Below, one piece after another: positions 8,739 to 17,055 of a DNA stretch of 64,000 bases. Below the pieces are notes generated by a model that saw only the letters and a program-made list of their open reading frames with translations, was not told where the DNA came from and did no database searches. How positions within the stretch are numbered: position 1 is the first letter of the stretch; every line of letters starts with the position of its first letter. The translations under genes were made by a program, and so were the position numbers. Origin of the DNA: Curtobacterium sp. SGAir0471 (GTDB lineage Bacteria > Actinomycetota > Actinomycetes > Actinomycetales > Microbacteriaceae); assembly GCF_005490985.1 (NCBI RefSeq), contig NZ_CP027869.1, forward strand, positions 124,001 to 188,000, written 5' to 3'.

Positions 8739-9124
8739 GGGACACCATCCGACTGACCGGGGTCCGTGCCCGGGGGAACCACGGCGTGTTCGACCACGAG
8801 CGCGCCGACGGCCAGGACTTCGTCGTCGACGTCGCGGTCGAGGTCGACGCCCGGGTGTCGTCCGGGTCGGACGACCTGGCGGACACCGTGCACTACGGCG
8901 TCGTCGCCGAGCAGGTCGTCGCCGAGATCGAGGGCGGGCCGGTCGACCTCATCGAGACCCTGGCCGAACGGATCGCCGCCGCGGTGCTCACCCACCGCGC
9001 GGCGCTCGCGGTCGAGGTCACGGTGCACAAGCCGCAGGCGCCGATCACCGTGCCGTTCACCGACGTCTCGATCACCATCCGCCGCACCCGCGGTGGGTCG
9101 GTGTCCCACGAGGAAGAAGAGTGA
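8735..9124 (+). CDS. folB: dihydroneopterin aldolase
   Basis: A 129-aa protein that cleaves 7,8-dihydroneopterin to 6-hydroxymethyl-dihydropterin and glycolaldehyde. The N-terminal RARGNHGVFDHER segment and the later VEVTVHKPQAPI block are typical of FolB. GTG 8735 is chosen because it gives a normal-length protein, has GGAGGG upstream, and overlaps the folP stop as GTGA. Confidence 0.95.
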   Translation: MRDTIRLTGVRARGNHGVFDHERADGQDFVVDVAVEVDARVSSGSDDLADTVHYGVVAEQVVAEIEGGPVDLIETLAERIAAAVLTHRAALAVEVTVHKPQAPITVPFTDVSITIRRTRGGSVSHEEEE

Positions 9125-9711
9125 GCAGGGCGGTCATCGCCCTCGGTGCGAACCTCGGCGACCGCGGGAGCACCCTCCGCGCCGCCGCGCAGGCGATCGC
9201 GGATGCGCCGGGCATCCGACCGGTGGCGTCGAGCCACGAGGTGGAGTCCGTCGCCCTGACCCTCGACGGGCTCGACGACACGAAGCCCCGGTACCGCAAC
9301 GGCGTGGTCGTGGTGGACACCGACCTCGCGCCGCAGGAACTGCTCGACGCCCTGCACCGGATCGAGGACGACCACGGGCGCACCCGCGAGGTCCGCTGGG
9401 GTGACCGCACGCTCGACCTCGACGTGATCGCCGTCGAGGACCTCCGGATCGACACCGAGACGCTGACCGTGCCGCACCCGCGGGCGGGGGAGCGGGCGTT
9501 CGTGCTCGCCCCGTGGCTCGACGCCGACCCGGACGCCGTCCTGCCGGGGATCGGACGGGTCGCGGACCTGCTCGACGCCCTCGGCGACGACACCGAGCGT
9601 GTCGACGAGCCACGGCTGTTCGACGCAGCGCCCGCAGCAGACGCGCCCGCAGCCGCACCCGCAGCCACGCCCGCGCCCGCGCCCACCGCCGGGTCGGAGA
9701 CGCTCGCGTGA
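9121..9711 (+). CDS. folK: 2-amino-4-hydroxy-6-hydroxymethyldihydropteridine diphosphokinase
   Basis: HPPK pyrophosphorylates hydroxymethyl-dihydropterin, giving the FolP substrate. The protein has 196 aa. The N-terminal ALGANLGDR, the central RNGVVVV and the RWGDRTLDLDVI signature mark the family. About 30 C-terminal residues are an Ala/Pro tail beyond the domain. GTG 9121 overlaps the folB stop (GTGA), so folP-folB-folK and the next gene form a translationally coupled chain. Confidence 0.95.
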   Translation: MSRAVIALGANLGDRGSTLRAAAQAIADAPGIRPVASSHEVESVALTLDGLDDTKPRYRNGVVVVDTDLAPQELLDALHRIEDDHGRTREVRWGDRTLDLDVIAVEDLRIDTETLTVPHPRAGERAFVLAPWLDADPDAVLPGIGRVADLLDALGDDTERVDEPRLFDAAPAADAPAAAPAATPAPAPTAGSETLA

Positions 9712-10196
9712 AGCCGACCCGCGCCTCCACCCTGATCAGCGTCGCGGTCGTCGCCGCCGTCGCCGGGTTCGCCCTCGACGCCGTCCTGGCCTCGCGCCAG
9801 TCGCCGACCCTGCTGCTCTCGACCCCGCTCGGCGTCACGCTCGCGCTGATCGGTGTCGCGGTCGTCGCCATGGCCCGACCCGTCCGCCGGCACGCGCGCG
9901 ACGGTGCCGGCCGGCAGCACCCCGTCGACCCGCTGTACGCCACCCGCGTGGTCGTGCTGGCGAAGGCCTCGAGCCTGGCCGGCGCGCTGTTCGGTGCGTT
10001 CGCCGCCGGGCTGCTGCTGTACCTCCTGACCCGCTCCGCCCTGCCGCCGCTAGGCTCGGTGCTGCCGAACGCCGTCGCGGTCGGGGGCGGTCTCGTGCTC
10101 GTGGTGTGTGCGCTCGTCGCCGAGCGGATGTGCATGGCGCCGCCACCACAGGACGACGACGACGACCTGCCGCGGGGTGGGACGACGGCGAACTGA
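9708..10196 (+). CDS. DUF3180 family membrane protein
   Basis: A 162-aa integral membrane protein with four predicted TM helices (roughly residues 8-28, 33-55, 85-108 and 115-138) and a short acidic C-terminal tail. Position directly after folK with a GTGA overlap is the hallmark of the DUF3180 family in Actinobacteria. Its function is unknown. Its constant linkage suggests a link to pterin or folate metabolism or simply a conserved operon. Confidence 0.8.
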   Translation: MKPTRASTLISVAVVAAVAGFALDAVLASRQSPTLLLSTPLGVTLALIGVAVVAMARPVRRHARDGAGRQHPVDPLYATRVVVLAKASSLAGALFGAFAAGLLLYLLTRSALPPLGSVLPNAVAVGGGLVLVVCALVAERMCMAPPPQDDDDDLPRGGTTAN

Positions 10197-10218
10197 CCGA
10201 CGACCGCAGGAGGCCGAG

Positions 10219-10740
10219 ATGCCGCTCGAACGACTCGACGAGCCGGGCCTCGGCCTGACCGGGACCACGTGGACGCGGGTGTCGCCGAAGCTGGTCTGGA
10301 CCGAACTCGTCAGCACGATCGTGGTCGGGGTGATCGTGACGGCCGGGTGCGTGCTGTTCGCGGTGCTCTTCGGCGGGTTCGGGGGTGCGGCCGGCACGGT
10401 GTGGAGCTGCATCGCGATCGTGGTCGCCCTCGTCGCGCTGGTCACCGCCGTCCTGACGCCCCGTCGCGTCCGCGCCATCGGGTACGCCCTGCGCGACGAC
10501 GACCTCGTGCTGCGCCGTGGGCTGATGTGGCAGCGCTTCACGGCCGTGCCGTACGGGCGGATGCAGCTGGTCGACGTGAACCGCGGACCGCTCGACCGGG
10601 TCCTCGGGCTCAGCGAGCTGAAGTTCGTCACCGCCGCGGCCGCGACGAACGTCCGGATCCCGGGCATCCCCGCCGCCGACGCCGACGAGCTGCGTGACCG
10701 GCTCGTCGAGCTCGCCGAGTCCCGCCGCGCCGGGCTCTAG
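10219..10740 (+). CDS. PH (bPH2/DUF304) domain membrane protein, short
   Basis: A 173-aa protein with two TM helices (about 25-55 and 60-80) followed by a cytoplasmic bacterial PH domain with the VPYGRMQLVDVNRGPLDR block typical of YdbS-type proteins. ATG 10219 has CAGGAGG 5 nt upstream. It pairs with the longer YdbT-like gene that starts 8 nt downstream. Together they match the YdbS/YdbT membrane-protein pair; precise function is not established. Confidence 0.8.
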   Translation: MPLERLDEPGLGLTGTTWTRVSPKLVWTELVSTIVVGVIVTAGCVLFAVLFGGFGGAAGTVWSCIAIVVALVALVTAVLTPRRVRAIGYALRDDDLVLRRGLMWQRFTAVPYGRMQLVDVNRGPLDRVLGLSELKFVTAAAATNVRIPGIPAADADELRDRLVELAESRRAGL

Positions 10741-10748
10741 GGGGCGTC

Positions 10749-12512
10749 GTGACGTTCCGACCCGGACCGCCCCCGCCCGCGCCGCCGCGGCAGGGCAACG
10801 CCGCCGCAGCAGCCCCGCTGACGGACGGCGAGTGGCACCGCCTGCATCCGCTGACACCGCTGCTCAAGGGCGGCATCTTCCTGATCGTGGTGCTCGGCTA
10901 CACGCTGAGCAACCTGCGCGACCAGCTGCTGGAGTTCTTCGTCCCGGGCCCGGCTCCGCAGGAGGACGGCGACCCCGTCCGCTACGTGTACGAGCACGGC
11001 GCGGTCGGCTGGGTGCTGCTCGGGGTGGTCGTGGTCCTGGTCGTGCTGATCGGGCTCTTCTACGTCTCCTGGCGGATGCACGAGTTCCGCGTCACCGGCG
11101 ACGTCGTCGAGGTCCGCTCCGGCGTGCTGTTCCGCAGCCACCGCAAGGCGCGGCTCGACCGCATCCAGGGCATCAACATCTCGCGGCCGGTGGTCCCCCG
11201 CATCTTCGGGACGGCGAAGCTCGAGATCGCCCAGGCCGGCAACGACGCCAACGTGCAGCTGGCGTACCTCGGGGCCCGGGCAGCCGACGACCTGCGGCAG
11301 CGCATCCTCGTGCTCGCCTCCGGCGCGCAGGACGACGAGCGGTCCGAGGCGCGGGCGTCGAACGGCGTGCTGCAGGACCGCGTCGACGAGCTGTTCTCAC
11401 CGGAGCTCGACCCGGCCGCCGTGCACGCGACGCGCATCGTGAAGGTGCACCCCGGTCGGCTCATCGCGTCGATGCTGCTGTCCGGCACGACGGTCTTCTT
11501 CGTCGTGGTCATCGTCGCGATGATCGTCAGCATCGCGATCACCGGCGAGTACGGCATCCTGATCGGCCTGTTCCCCGTGGTGATCGGCGCCGGCGGCTAC
11601 ACGGTCCGGAAGTTCTCGCGCTCGCTGCAGTACACGATCGCCGAGACCCGCGACGGCATCCGCATCGGCTTCGGGCTCGTCTCGACCTCGAACGAGACGC
11701 TGCCGCCGGGCCGCATCCACGCCGTGAGCGTCGCGCAGCCGCTGCTCTGGCGTCCGTTCGGCTGGTGGGACGTCCGCATCAACCGGGCGACGAACGCCGG
11801 CAACGGCGCATCGACCAACCAGCAGGTCTCGTCGATCGTGCTGCCGGTCGGCCGCGCCGAGGACGTCCGCCAGGTCCTCGACATCATCCTGCCGGGGCTC
11901 GTCGGCACCGCCGTGGCCGGGCCGACGGCGTCGCGCGAGGAACTCCGCGAGGGCTCGTCCGAGGCCGTCAACGTCGTCGACGACAGCCTCACCACGACCG
12001 GCGACCGCGGTGGCTTCGCGCACTCCCCGCGCCGCGGAGCCTGGCTCCGTCCGCTGTCCTTCCGCCGCAACGGCTACCGCTTCGTGCAGGGTGCGGTGCT
12101 GCTCCGGCTGGGGGCCGTGTGGCGGTCGCTCGTGATCGTGCCGCTGCCGCGTGTGCAGAGCGTGAAGGTCGAGCAGGGCCCGCTCGAGCGGCTGCTCCGG
12201 CTCGCGACCGCGCACGTCCACACCGTGGCCGGTCCGGTGTCCGCACGCATCGGTGCGCTGGACGCGCTCGACGCCCAGCGCCTGTGGTCGGAGACCGCGC
12301 ACCGCGCCGTCGAGGCGGCCGCGGCCGACACCACGCACCGCTGGCGCGCCCGGGAGGCCCACCGCGCCCCCGCCACGCACGCAGCGGACGGACGGACGGT
12401 GCCGACCACCGCCGACCCGGCTGCCACGGGCACGCGGCGGGCCGACGGTGGGCCGCAGGACGCGCCTCCCGGCCGCTGGTCCGACGTCCCGCCGCCCGGA
12501 GCGGTGCGGTGA
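10749..12512 (+). CDS. YdbT-like multi-PH-domain membrane protein
   Basis: A 587-aa membrane protein. Several TM helices (about 45-65, 85-110, 240-285) are interleaved with three bPH2 repeats, recognised by the R-x-x-R-I-x-G-I-N (about 140), PPGRIHAVSVAQPL (about 320) and LPRVQSVKVEQGPLERLLRLA (about 465) blocks. The last 70 residues are disordered. It starts at GTG 10749 just after its short partner and overlaps the next gene as GTGA. In Bacillus the YdbST pair affects sensitivity to an antimicrobial peptide, but the role here is unknown. Confidence 0.78.
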   Translation: MTFRPGPPPPAPPRQGNAAAAAPLTDGEWHRLHPLTPLLKGGIFLIVVLGYTLSNLRDQLLEFFVPGPAPQEDGDPVRYVYEHGAVGWVLLGVVVVLVVLIGLFYVSWRMHEFRVTGDVVEVRSGVLFRSHRKARLDRIQGINISRPVVPRIFGTAKLEIAQAGNDANVQLAYLGARAADDLRQRILVLASGAQDDERSEARASNGVLQDRVDELFSPELDPAAVHATRIVKVHPGRLIASMLLSGTTVFFVVVIVAMIVSIAITGEYGILIGLFPVVIGAGGYTVRKFSRSLQYTIAETRDGIRIGFGLVSTSNETLPPGRIHAVSVAQPLLWRPFGWWDVRINRATNAGNGASTNQQVSSIVLPVGRAEDVRQVLDIILPGLVGTAVAGPTASREELREGSSEAVNVVDDSLTTTGDRGGFAHSPRRGAWLRPLSFRRNGYRFVQGAVLLRLGAVWRSLVIVPLPRVQSVKVEQGPLERLLRLATAHVHTVAGPVSARIGALDALDAQRLWSETAHRAVEAAAADTTHRWRAREAHRAPATHAADGRTVPTTADPAATGTRRADGGPQDAPPGRWSDVPPPGAVR

Positions 12513-13201
12513 GGGCCGGACGACTCGGCGTCGGCATCGTCGGTGCGGGGAAGGTCGGTCCGGTGCTCGGGGCGGCCCTCGCGAACGCCGAGCACGCCGT
12601 GGTCGGCGTGACCGCCGTGTCCGACGCCGGCCGTGACCGGGCCGAGGCGATGCTGCCCGGCGCCCCCGTCCTGGCGACCCCCGACCTGGTGGAGCGGAGC
12701 GAGCTCGTGCTGCTCGCGGTGCCGGACGACCAGCTCGCCGGACTCGTGCAGGGCCTGGCCGACGCCGGGATCTGGCAGCCCGGGCAGCTCGTCGTGCACA
12801 CCAGCCCGGACCACGGCGTCGAGGTGCTGCGGCCGGCCCTGACCGCCGGCGCGATCCCGCTCGCGATCCACCCCGCGATGGCGTTCACGGGCACCAGCGT
12901 GGACCTCGCCCGACTGCGGGACGCCTACTGCGCGGTGACCGCCCCGGCGCCCGTGCTGCCGATCGCCCAGGCGCTCGTCGTCGAGATGGGCGCGGAGCCG
13001 TTCGTCGTCACCGAGCAGGACCGGCCCGCGTACGCCGACGCCGTGCGCGCCGCGGTGTCGTTCTCGACCGCGATCGTCGACCAGTCCGCCGGGACGCTCT
13101 CCGGCATCGGCGTGGAGCACCCCGGCCGCGTGCTCGGCGCCCTCGTGCGCTCCGCCGTCGACAACGCGCTCGCCGCGGCCGACGGCCAGGCCGCGCTGTA
13201 G
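12509..13201 (+). CDS. Rossmann-like DUF2520 protein
   Basis: A 230-aa protein. The N-terminal GVGIVGAGKVGPVLGAAL is a dinucleotide-binding Rossmann motif. The middle LAIHPAMAFTGT segment and the C-terminal helical part match the Rossmann-like/DUF2520 family, related to ketopantoate or 6-phosphogluconate-type reductases. Its substrate is unknown. In many relatives this gene is followed by panC, which is not present here. GTG 12509 overlaps the preceding stop codon. Confidence 0.8.
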   Translation: MRAGRLGVGIVGAGKVGPVLGAALANAEHAVVGVTAVSDAGRDRAEAMLPGAPVLATPDLVERSELVLLAVPDDQLAGLVQGLADAGIWQPGQLVVHTSPDHGVEVLRPALTAGAIPLAIHPAMAFTGTSVDLARLRDAYCAVTAPAPVLPIAQALVVEMGAEPFVVTEQDRPAYADAVRAAVSFSTAIVDQSAGTLSGIGVEHPGRVLGALVRSAVDNALAAADGQAAL

Positions 13202-13238
13202 CCGTCCCGGCGGTACCGGGCGCGTGCGGTGTGCCCGG

Positions 13239-13244
13239 TACCAT
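13239..13244 (+). promoter_or_regulatory. candidate -10 TACCAT for lysS
   Basis: TACCAT in the 81-bp gap ahead of lysS would give a leader of roughly 32 nt ending at the AACGGAG sequence before the ATG. Confidence 0.4.
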
Positions 13245-13282
13245 CGGTGCATCCCCACGACCCCAACGGAGCCGCAGCAGCA

Positions 13283-14788
13283 ATGAGCGAAGAGACCCCC
13301 GCCGCAGACGCCCTGTCCGCCGAAGAGACCAGCGAACAGCGACAGGTGCGGCTCGACAAGCGGGCGAAGCTCCTGGACGCCGGCATCGAGGCCTACCCCG
13401 CCGAGCTGCCGATCACCACGACGATCCCCGCCGTGCGCGAGCAGTACGCGCACCTCGAGACCGGCGAGGAGACGCAGGACGTCGTCGGCATCGCCGGACG
13501 CATCGTGTTCTCGCGAAACACCGGCAAGCTCTGCTTCGCGACCCTGCAGTCCGGCGACGGCGCCCGGATCCAGGCGATGGTCTCCCTCGCCGAGGTCGGG
13601 GACGAGTCCCTGGCACGGTGGAAGGAGTTCGTCGACCTCGGCGACCACGTCTTCGTGCACGGGCGCGTGATCTCCTCGCGTCGCGGCGAGCTGAGCATCA
13701 TGGTCGACGAGTGGGCGATGGCGGCGAAGGCCGTCCTGCCGCTGCCGAACCTGCACAACGAGCTGAACGAGGAGACCCGGGTCCGCCAGCGCTACCTGGA
13801 CCTGATCGTCCGCGACCAGGCCCGCGAGACCGTCCGCGCCCGTGCCGCCGTCATGGCGTCGCTCCGGCAGACGTTCACCGGGCACGACTACCTCGAGGTC
13901 GAGACCCCGATGCTGCAGACCCAGCACGGCGGCGCATCGGCCCGGCCCTTCATCACGCACTCGAACGCGTTCGACACCGAGCTGTACCTCCGCATCGCGC
14001 CGGAGCTGTTCCTCAAGCGCGCCGTCGTCGGTGGCATCGACCGGGTCTTCGAGATCAACCGGAACTTCCGGAACGAGGGCGCCGACTCGTCGCACTCGCC
14101 CGAGTTCGCGATGGTCGAGGCGTACCAGGCGTACGGCAACTACGAGCAGATGGCCGACCTGACGCAGGAGCTCGTGCAGAACGCGGCGAAGGCGGTGACC
14201 GGCGGCTCCCTCGTCGTCACGCTCGCCGACGGCACCGAGTACGACCTCGGTGGCGAGTGGGCACGCATGGACATGTACGGGTCGCTGTCCGAGGCCGCCG
14301 GCCGGGAGATCACCCCAGAGACCCCGCTGTCCGAGCTGGTGGCGCTTGCCGAGGCCGAGGGGGTCGAGGTCGCGCACGCCACCCACGGCAAGTACGTCGA
14401 GGAGCTCTGGGAGCACTTCCACGGGGACGACCTGCACGCGCCGACCTTCGTGATGAACTTCCCGGTCGACACCTCCCCGCTGACCCGCGAGCACCGCACC
14501 CGCCCGGGCGTCGTCGAGAAGTGGGACCTGTACGTCCGCGGGTTCGAGCTCGCGACCGCCTACTCCGAGCTCGTCGACCCCGTCGTGCAGCGCGAGCGCT
14601 TCGTCGAGCAGGCGAAGCTCGCCGCGGGCGGTGACCCCGAGGCGATGCGTGTCGACGAGGACTTCCTGCGCGCCCTCGAGCACGCGATGCCGCCGTCGGG
14701 CGGCATGGGCATGGGCGTCGACCGCCTGCTCATGGCGATCACCGGCCTGGGCATCCGCGAGACGATCCTGTTCCCGCTGGTCAAGTAG
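13283..14788 (+). CDS. lysS: lysyl-tRNA synthetase, class II
   Basis: Charges tRNA-Lys. 501 aa, normal for the class. An N-terminal OB-fold anticodon-binding domain (about 60-165) is followed by a class II catalytic core with motif 2 FEINRNFRNEG and motif 3 GMGMGVDRLLM close to the C-terminus. ATG 13283 is used. The gene is followed 20 nt later by the first copy of the dispersed palindrome. Confidence 0.97.
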   Translation: MSEETPAADALSAEETSEQRQVRLDKRAKLLDAGIEAYPAELPITTTIPAVREQYAHLETGEETQDVVGIAGRIVFSRNTGKLCFATLQSGDGARIQAMVSLAEVGDESLARWKEFVDLGDHVFVHGRVISSRRGELSIMVDEWAMAAKAVLPLPNLHNELNEETRVRQRYLDLIVRDQARETVRARAAVMASLRQTFTGHDYLEVETPMLQTQHGGASARPFITHSNAFDTELYLRIAPELFLKRAVVGGIDRVFEINRNFRNEGADSSHSPEFAMVEAYQAYGNYEQMADLTQELVQNAAKAVTGGSLVVTLADGTEYDLGGEWARMDMYGSLSEAAGREITPETPLSELVALAEAEGVEVAHATHGKYVEELWEHFHGDDLHAPTFVMNFPVDTSPLTREHRTRPGVVEKWDLYVRGFELATAYSELVDPVVQRERFVEQAKLAAGGDPEAMRVDEDFLRALEHAMPPSGGMGMGVDRLLMAITGLGIRETILFPLVK

Positions 14789-14807
14789 GGGCGCGACCGG
14801 CGACGCA

Positions 14808-14845
14808 ACGGGAGGCGCGGTGCCGGCTGGCACCGCGCCTCCCGT
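14808..14845. repeat. dispersed palindrome, copy 1
   Basis: Arms of 17 nt (ACGGGAGGCGCGGTGCC and its complement) around GGCT. It lies 20 nt after the lysS stop. It is the same sequence family as the copies at 20721, 21864, 28625, 41418, 51044, 55981, 58128 and 60615. Confidence 0.9.
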
Positions 14846-14892
14846 CCGTCCACCGGTGCAGTTCCGGGCAGGTGGCGGTCACCGGAGCGAGG

Positions 14893-14898
14893 TACGAT
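14893..14898 (+). promoter_or_regulatory. -10 element TACGAT of a leaderless small gene
   Basis: TACGAT ends 6 nt before GTG 14905, with no Shine-Dalgarno before that start. Confidence 0.5.
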
Positions 14899-14904
14899 GC
14901 TGCG

Positions 14905-15108
14905 GTGCCAGAGGGAGTCGTGACCGGGATCATCTTCGCCGTGACGCCGACCATCGTCGTCGGCCTGATCTTCTGGTTCGTGATGCGCGCGATCATGCGC
15001 GCGGACCGCACCGAGCGGTCCGCCTACGCGAAGGTCGAGGCCGAGGAGCGCGCGCGGTACGAGCGCGAGCACGGCCGCCCCGCTCCCGCGCCGACCTCCG
15101 CGGAGTAG
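14905..15108 (+). CDS. small single-pass membrane protein
   Basis: A 67-aa protein with one TM helix (about residues 5-27) followed by a charged cytoplasmic helix and a Pro/Ala tail. The start GTG 14905 is supported by the TACGAT hexamer 6 nt upstream. I do not recognise a named family. The TM-plus-basic-amphipathic-helix layout fits a small membrane regulator or assembly factor, but this is a description only. Confidence 0.65.
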   Translation: MPEGVVTGIIFAVTPTIVVGLIFWFVMRAIMRADRTERSAYAKVEAEERARYEREHGRPAPAPTSAE

Positions 15109-15169
15109 TCCAGCGCAGGAGCCCGCGCCGTCCCGCGTCACCCGCCGTTCACCGACGGGTGCTGCACTC

Positions 15170-15301
15170 GTGCGCGTGGACGCACGACCGACCGACCCGG
15201 CCGACCTCGACCCCGAGGACGCCTTCGGGCACTCGGTGCTGCCCGATCCCGCCCGTGACGCCGTCTGGTCCGACGGGGACGACGACGACATCGACGTCTG
15301 A
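15170..15301 (+). CDS. very small acidic protein with a W-S-D-G motif
   Basis: A 43-aa reading frame from GTG 15170, with an alternative GTG at 15176. It is strongly acidic and ends with PARDAVWSDG followed by a run of Asp. The W-S-D-G ending recurs in the small gene at 24009 (PASDTIWSDG), which is the main argument that it is translated. No Shine-Dalgarno or clear -10 is seen. Function unknown. Confidence 0.4.
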   Translation: MRVDARPTDPADLDPEDAFGHSVLPDPARDAVWSDGDDDDIDV

Positions 15302-15364
15302 GCGTCCGTCGTCGGTCACCGGGCGTTCACCGTGGCGTCGCCGGACGGGGTGAGCATCGTCCGC

Positions 15365-15496
15365 ATGTCCATCACGCACGCCTTCACCGGCCGTAGCCTC
15401 GTCGGCGACATCGAGAGCGAGTACGACGAGTTCGACCGCGACGCCGATCTCGAGACCTCCAAGCGACGGGACGGGTGGCTCGAACCCTCCTGGTGA
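15365..15496 (+). CDS. very small acidic protein before an intrinsic terminator
   Basis: A 43-aa reading frame from ATG 15365, with an alternative in-frame GTG at 15350, rich in Asp and Glu and ending in W-L-E-P-S-W. A strong T-run terminator begins 22 nt after its stop, which argues that this strand is transcribed here. I recognise no family. Confidence 0.45.
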   Translation: MSITHAFTGRSLVGDIESEYDEFDRDADLETSKRRDGWLEPSW

Positions 15497-15517
15497 CACC
15501 GACTCCTGACGATCTTC

Positions 15518-15566
15518 GGGGTACGACGCCCGGATCACGACGATCCGGAACGCCGTACCCCTTTTT
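15518..15566 (+). terminator. intrinsic terminator with T-run
   Basis: Outer arms GGGGTAC (15518-15524) and GTACCCC (15555-15561) and inner arms around CGGATC/GATCCG form a long stem, followed at once by five T residues. This is the only classic T-tailed terminator in the left half of the window. Confidence 0.85.
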
Positions 15567-15842
15567 CGTGTCCGCTCCGCGCTGCACCCCGGGGTACACA
15601 CTTGCGATCGGTGATGAAACATCCCTGCAACACCGGAAACACGGCGACATCCCCTTGTGCGCGGGCATCGGCCGGGTCCATGCTGGCGTCGAGCATGTAC
15701 CCCGCGGGGGACAGTTCGACGGGTGAAGCACGACGTTCCCTGGGAATCGATCCGATCGGTTTGTGGGGTACACCTCGGGACCGCTTTACTCATCAGCACC
15801 CCCCAACGAGGCCATCACCGTCGAACCGCAGGGAGAGTCACC
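15567..15842 (+). other. leader region of the sigma factor gene
   Basis: A 276-bp stretch without a gene I can support. The heptamer GGGGTAC or its complement occurs at 15591, 15697 and 15765, besides the two arms of the terminator just upstream. These could be operator sites or remnants of duplication. A GGGAGAG Shine-Dalgarno precedes the ATG at 15843. Confidence 0.4.
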
Positions 15843-16913
15843 ATGACGATCGCGACCGCAGCACCGAAGACGACGACCACTGGCACCACCGCGCGCCGCG
15901 GCAAGAAAACCGCAGCCGCGAAGACCGCGGACGCCGCGGTGGAGACCACCACGCTCGACACCGAGGTCGAGGCCGACGAGCAGCTCGCGGGTGTCCGCGG
16001 CGCCTCGGTCGACCAGGTCGGCGACTACCTGCGCCACATCGGCCGCCTCTCGCTCCTGACCGCCGAGGAGGAGGCGGACATCGCCCGCCGCATCGAGGTC
16101 GGCCTGTTCGCCGAGGAGAAGCTCGCCACCGAGGCCGGCATCGACAAGACCCTGCAGCGCGAACTGCGCTGGCTCGTCCGCGACGGTGAGCGCGCCAAGG
16201 AGCGCATGATCACCTCGAACCTCCGCCTCGTCGTGAGCATCGCGAAGCGCTACTCGCAGCGCGGCCTGCCGTTCATGGACGTCATCCAGGAGGGCAACCT
16301 CGGTCTGGTCCGTGCGGTCGAGAAGTTCGACTTCACCCAGGGCTACAAGTTCTCGACCTACGCCACCTGGTGGATCCGCCAGGCGATCTCGCGTGGTCTC
16401 GCCGACAAGGCGCGCACCATCCGCATCCCGGTGCACACCGTCGAGCTCATCAACAAGATCTCGCGCACCGAGCGTGACCTGACCGTCGACCTCGGCCGTG
16501 CGCCGATGCCCGACGAGGTCGCCGCCGAGCTCAGCATGAGCACCGAGGAGCTCCTCGACCTGAAGGGCCGCTCGCACGAGCCGGTGTCGATCCACACCGT
16601 CGTCGGCGACTCCGACGACAGCGAGCTCGGCGACTTCATCGAGGACGAGGACGCCGCGAGCCCGAACGAGCTCACCGAGACGACGCTCCTGCACCGCGAC
16701 ATCCGCTCCATCGTCGCCGAGCTGCCGAGCGACGAGGCCAACGTGATCCGCATGCGCTACGGCCTGGACGACGACAAGCCGATGACGCTCGACGAGATCT
16801 CGAAGATCGTGCACACCACGCGCCAGGCGGTCAGCCGCGTCGAGTCGCGTGCGAAGCTGCGCCTGTTCGCGAAGGCCGTGAGCCAGGACATGCAGCTGTA
16901 CCTGACCGACTGA
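15843..16913 (+). CDS. SigB-like group 2 RNA polymerase sigma factor
   Basis: A 356-aa sigma-70 family protein. About 50 low-complexity Ala/Thr/Lys residues replace region 1.1. Then come region 1.2 (VGDYLRHIGR), region 2 with FSTYATWWIRQAISR for -10 recognition, region 3 and region 4. The length and LGDFIEDEDA segment match group 2 (SigB/HrdB-like) factors rather than a 450-500 aa RpoD. Region 4.2 reads TRQAVSRVESRAKLRLF, where primary factors have R-E-R-I-R-Q-I-E, so -35 recognition may differ. ATG 15843 has a good Shine-Dalgarno. An alternative is that this is the main sigma factor of the lineage, but I consider that less likely. Confidence 0.85.
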   Translation: MTIATAAPKTTTTGTTARRGKKTAAAKTADAAVETTTLDTEVEADEQLAGVRGASVDQVGDYLRHIGRLSLLTAEEEADIARRIEVGLFAEEKLATEAGIDKTLQRELRWLVRDGERAKERMITSNLRLVVSIAKRYSQRGLPFMDVIQEGNLGLVRAVEKFDFTQGYKFSTYATWWIRQAISRGLADKARTIRIPVHTVELINKISRTERDLTVDLGRAPMPDEVAAELSMSTEELLDLKGRSHEPVSIHTVVGDSDDSELGDFIEDEDAASPNELTETTLLHRDIRSIVAELPSDEANVIRMRYGLDDDKPMTLDEISKIVHTTRQAVSRVESRAKLRLFAKAVSQDMQLYLTD

Positions 16914-16999
16914 GGTCAGCAGGCTTCGGCCGGGGTCTCGACCTCGGCACGGGGAACCGGGCCGTCCTGTGGGAAGGCGGTCCGGTGGGGTGATGGGAC

Positions 17000-17028
17000 G
17001 GCCCGTCCAGGCACTGCCTGGGCGGGCC
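17000..17028. terminator. bidirectional terminator between sigma factor and nadK
   Basis: 14-bp arms (17000-17013 and 17015-17028, GGCCCGTCCAGGCA) with one wobble pair and a minimal loop. It is placed between two convergent genes. Confidence 0.65.
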
Positions 17029-17055
17029 ACTCCGCTGTCCGGGCGCCGGTCGGCG

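Noticed and set aside
10694..12508. N-terminal extension of the DUF2520 protein by about 600 codons
   Set aside because: It runs in a wrong frame through the PH-domain genes; GTG 12509 gives a normal-length protein with the Rossmann motif at its start.
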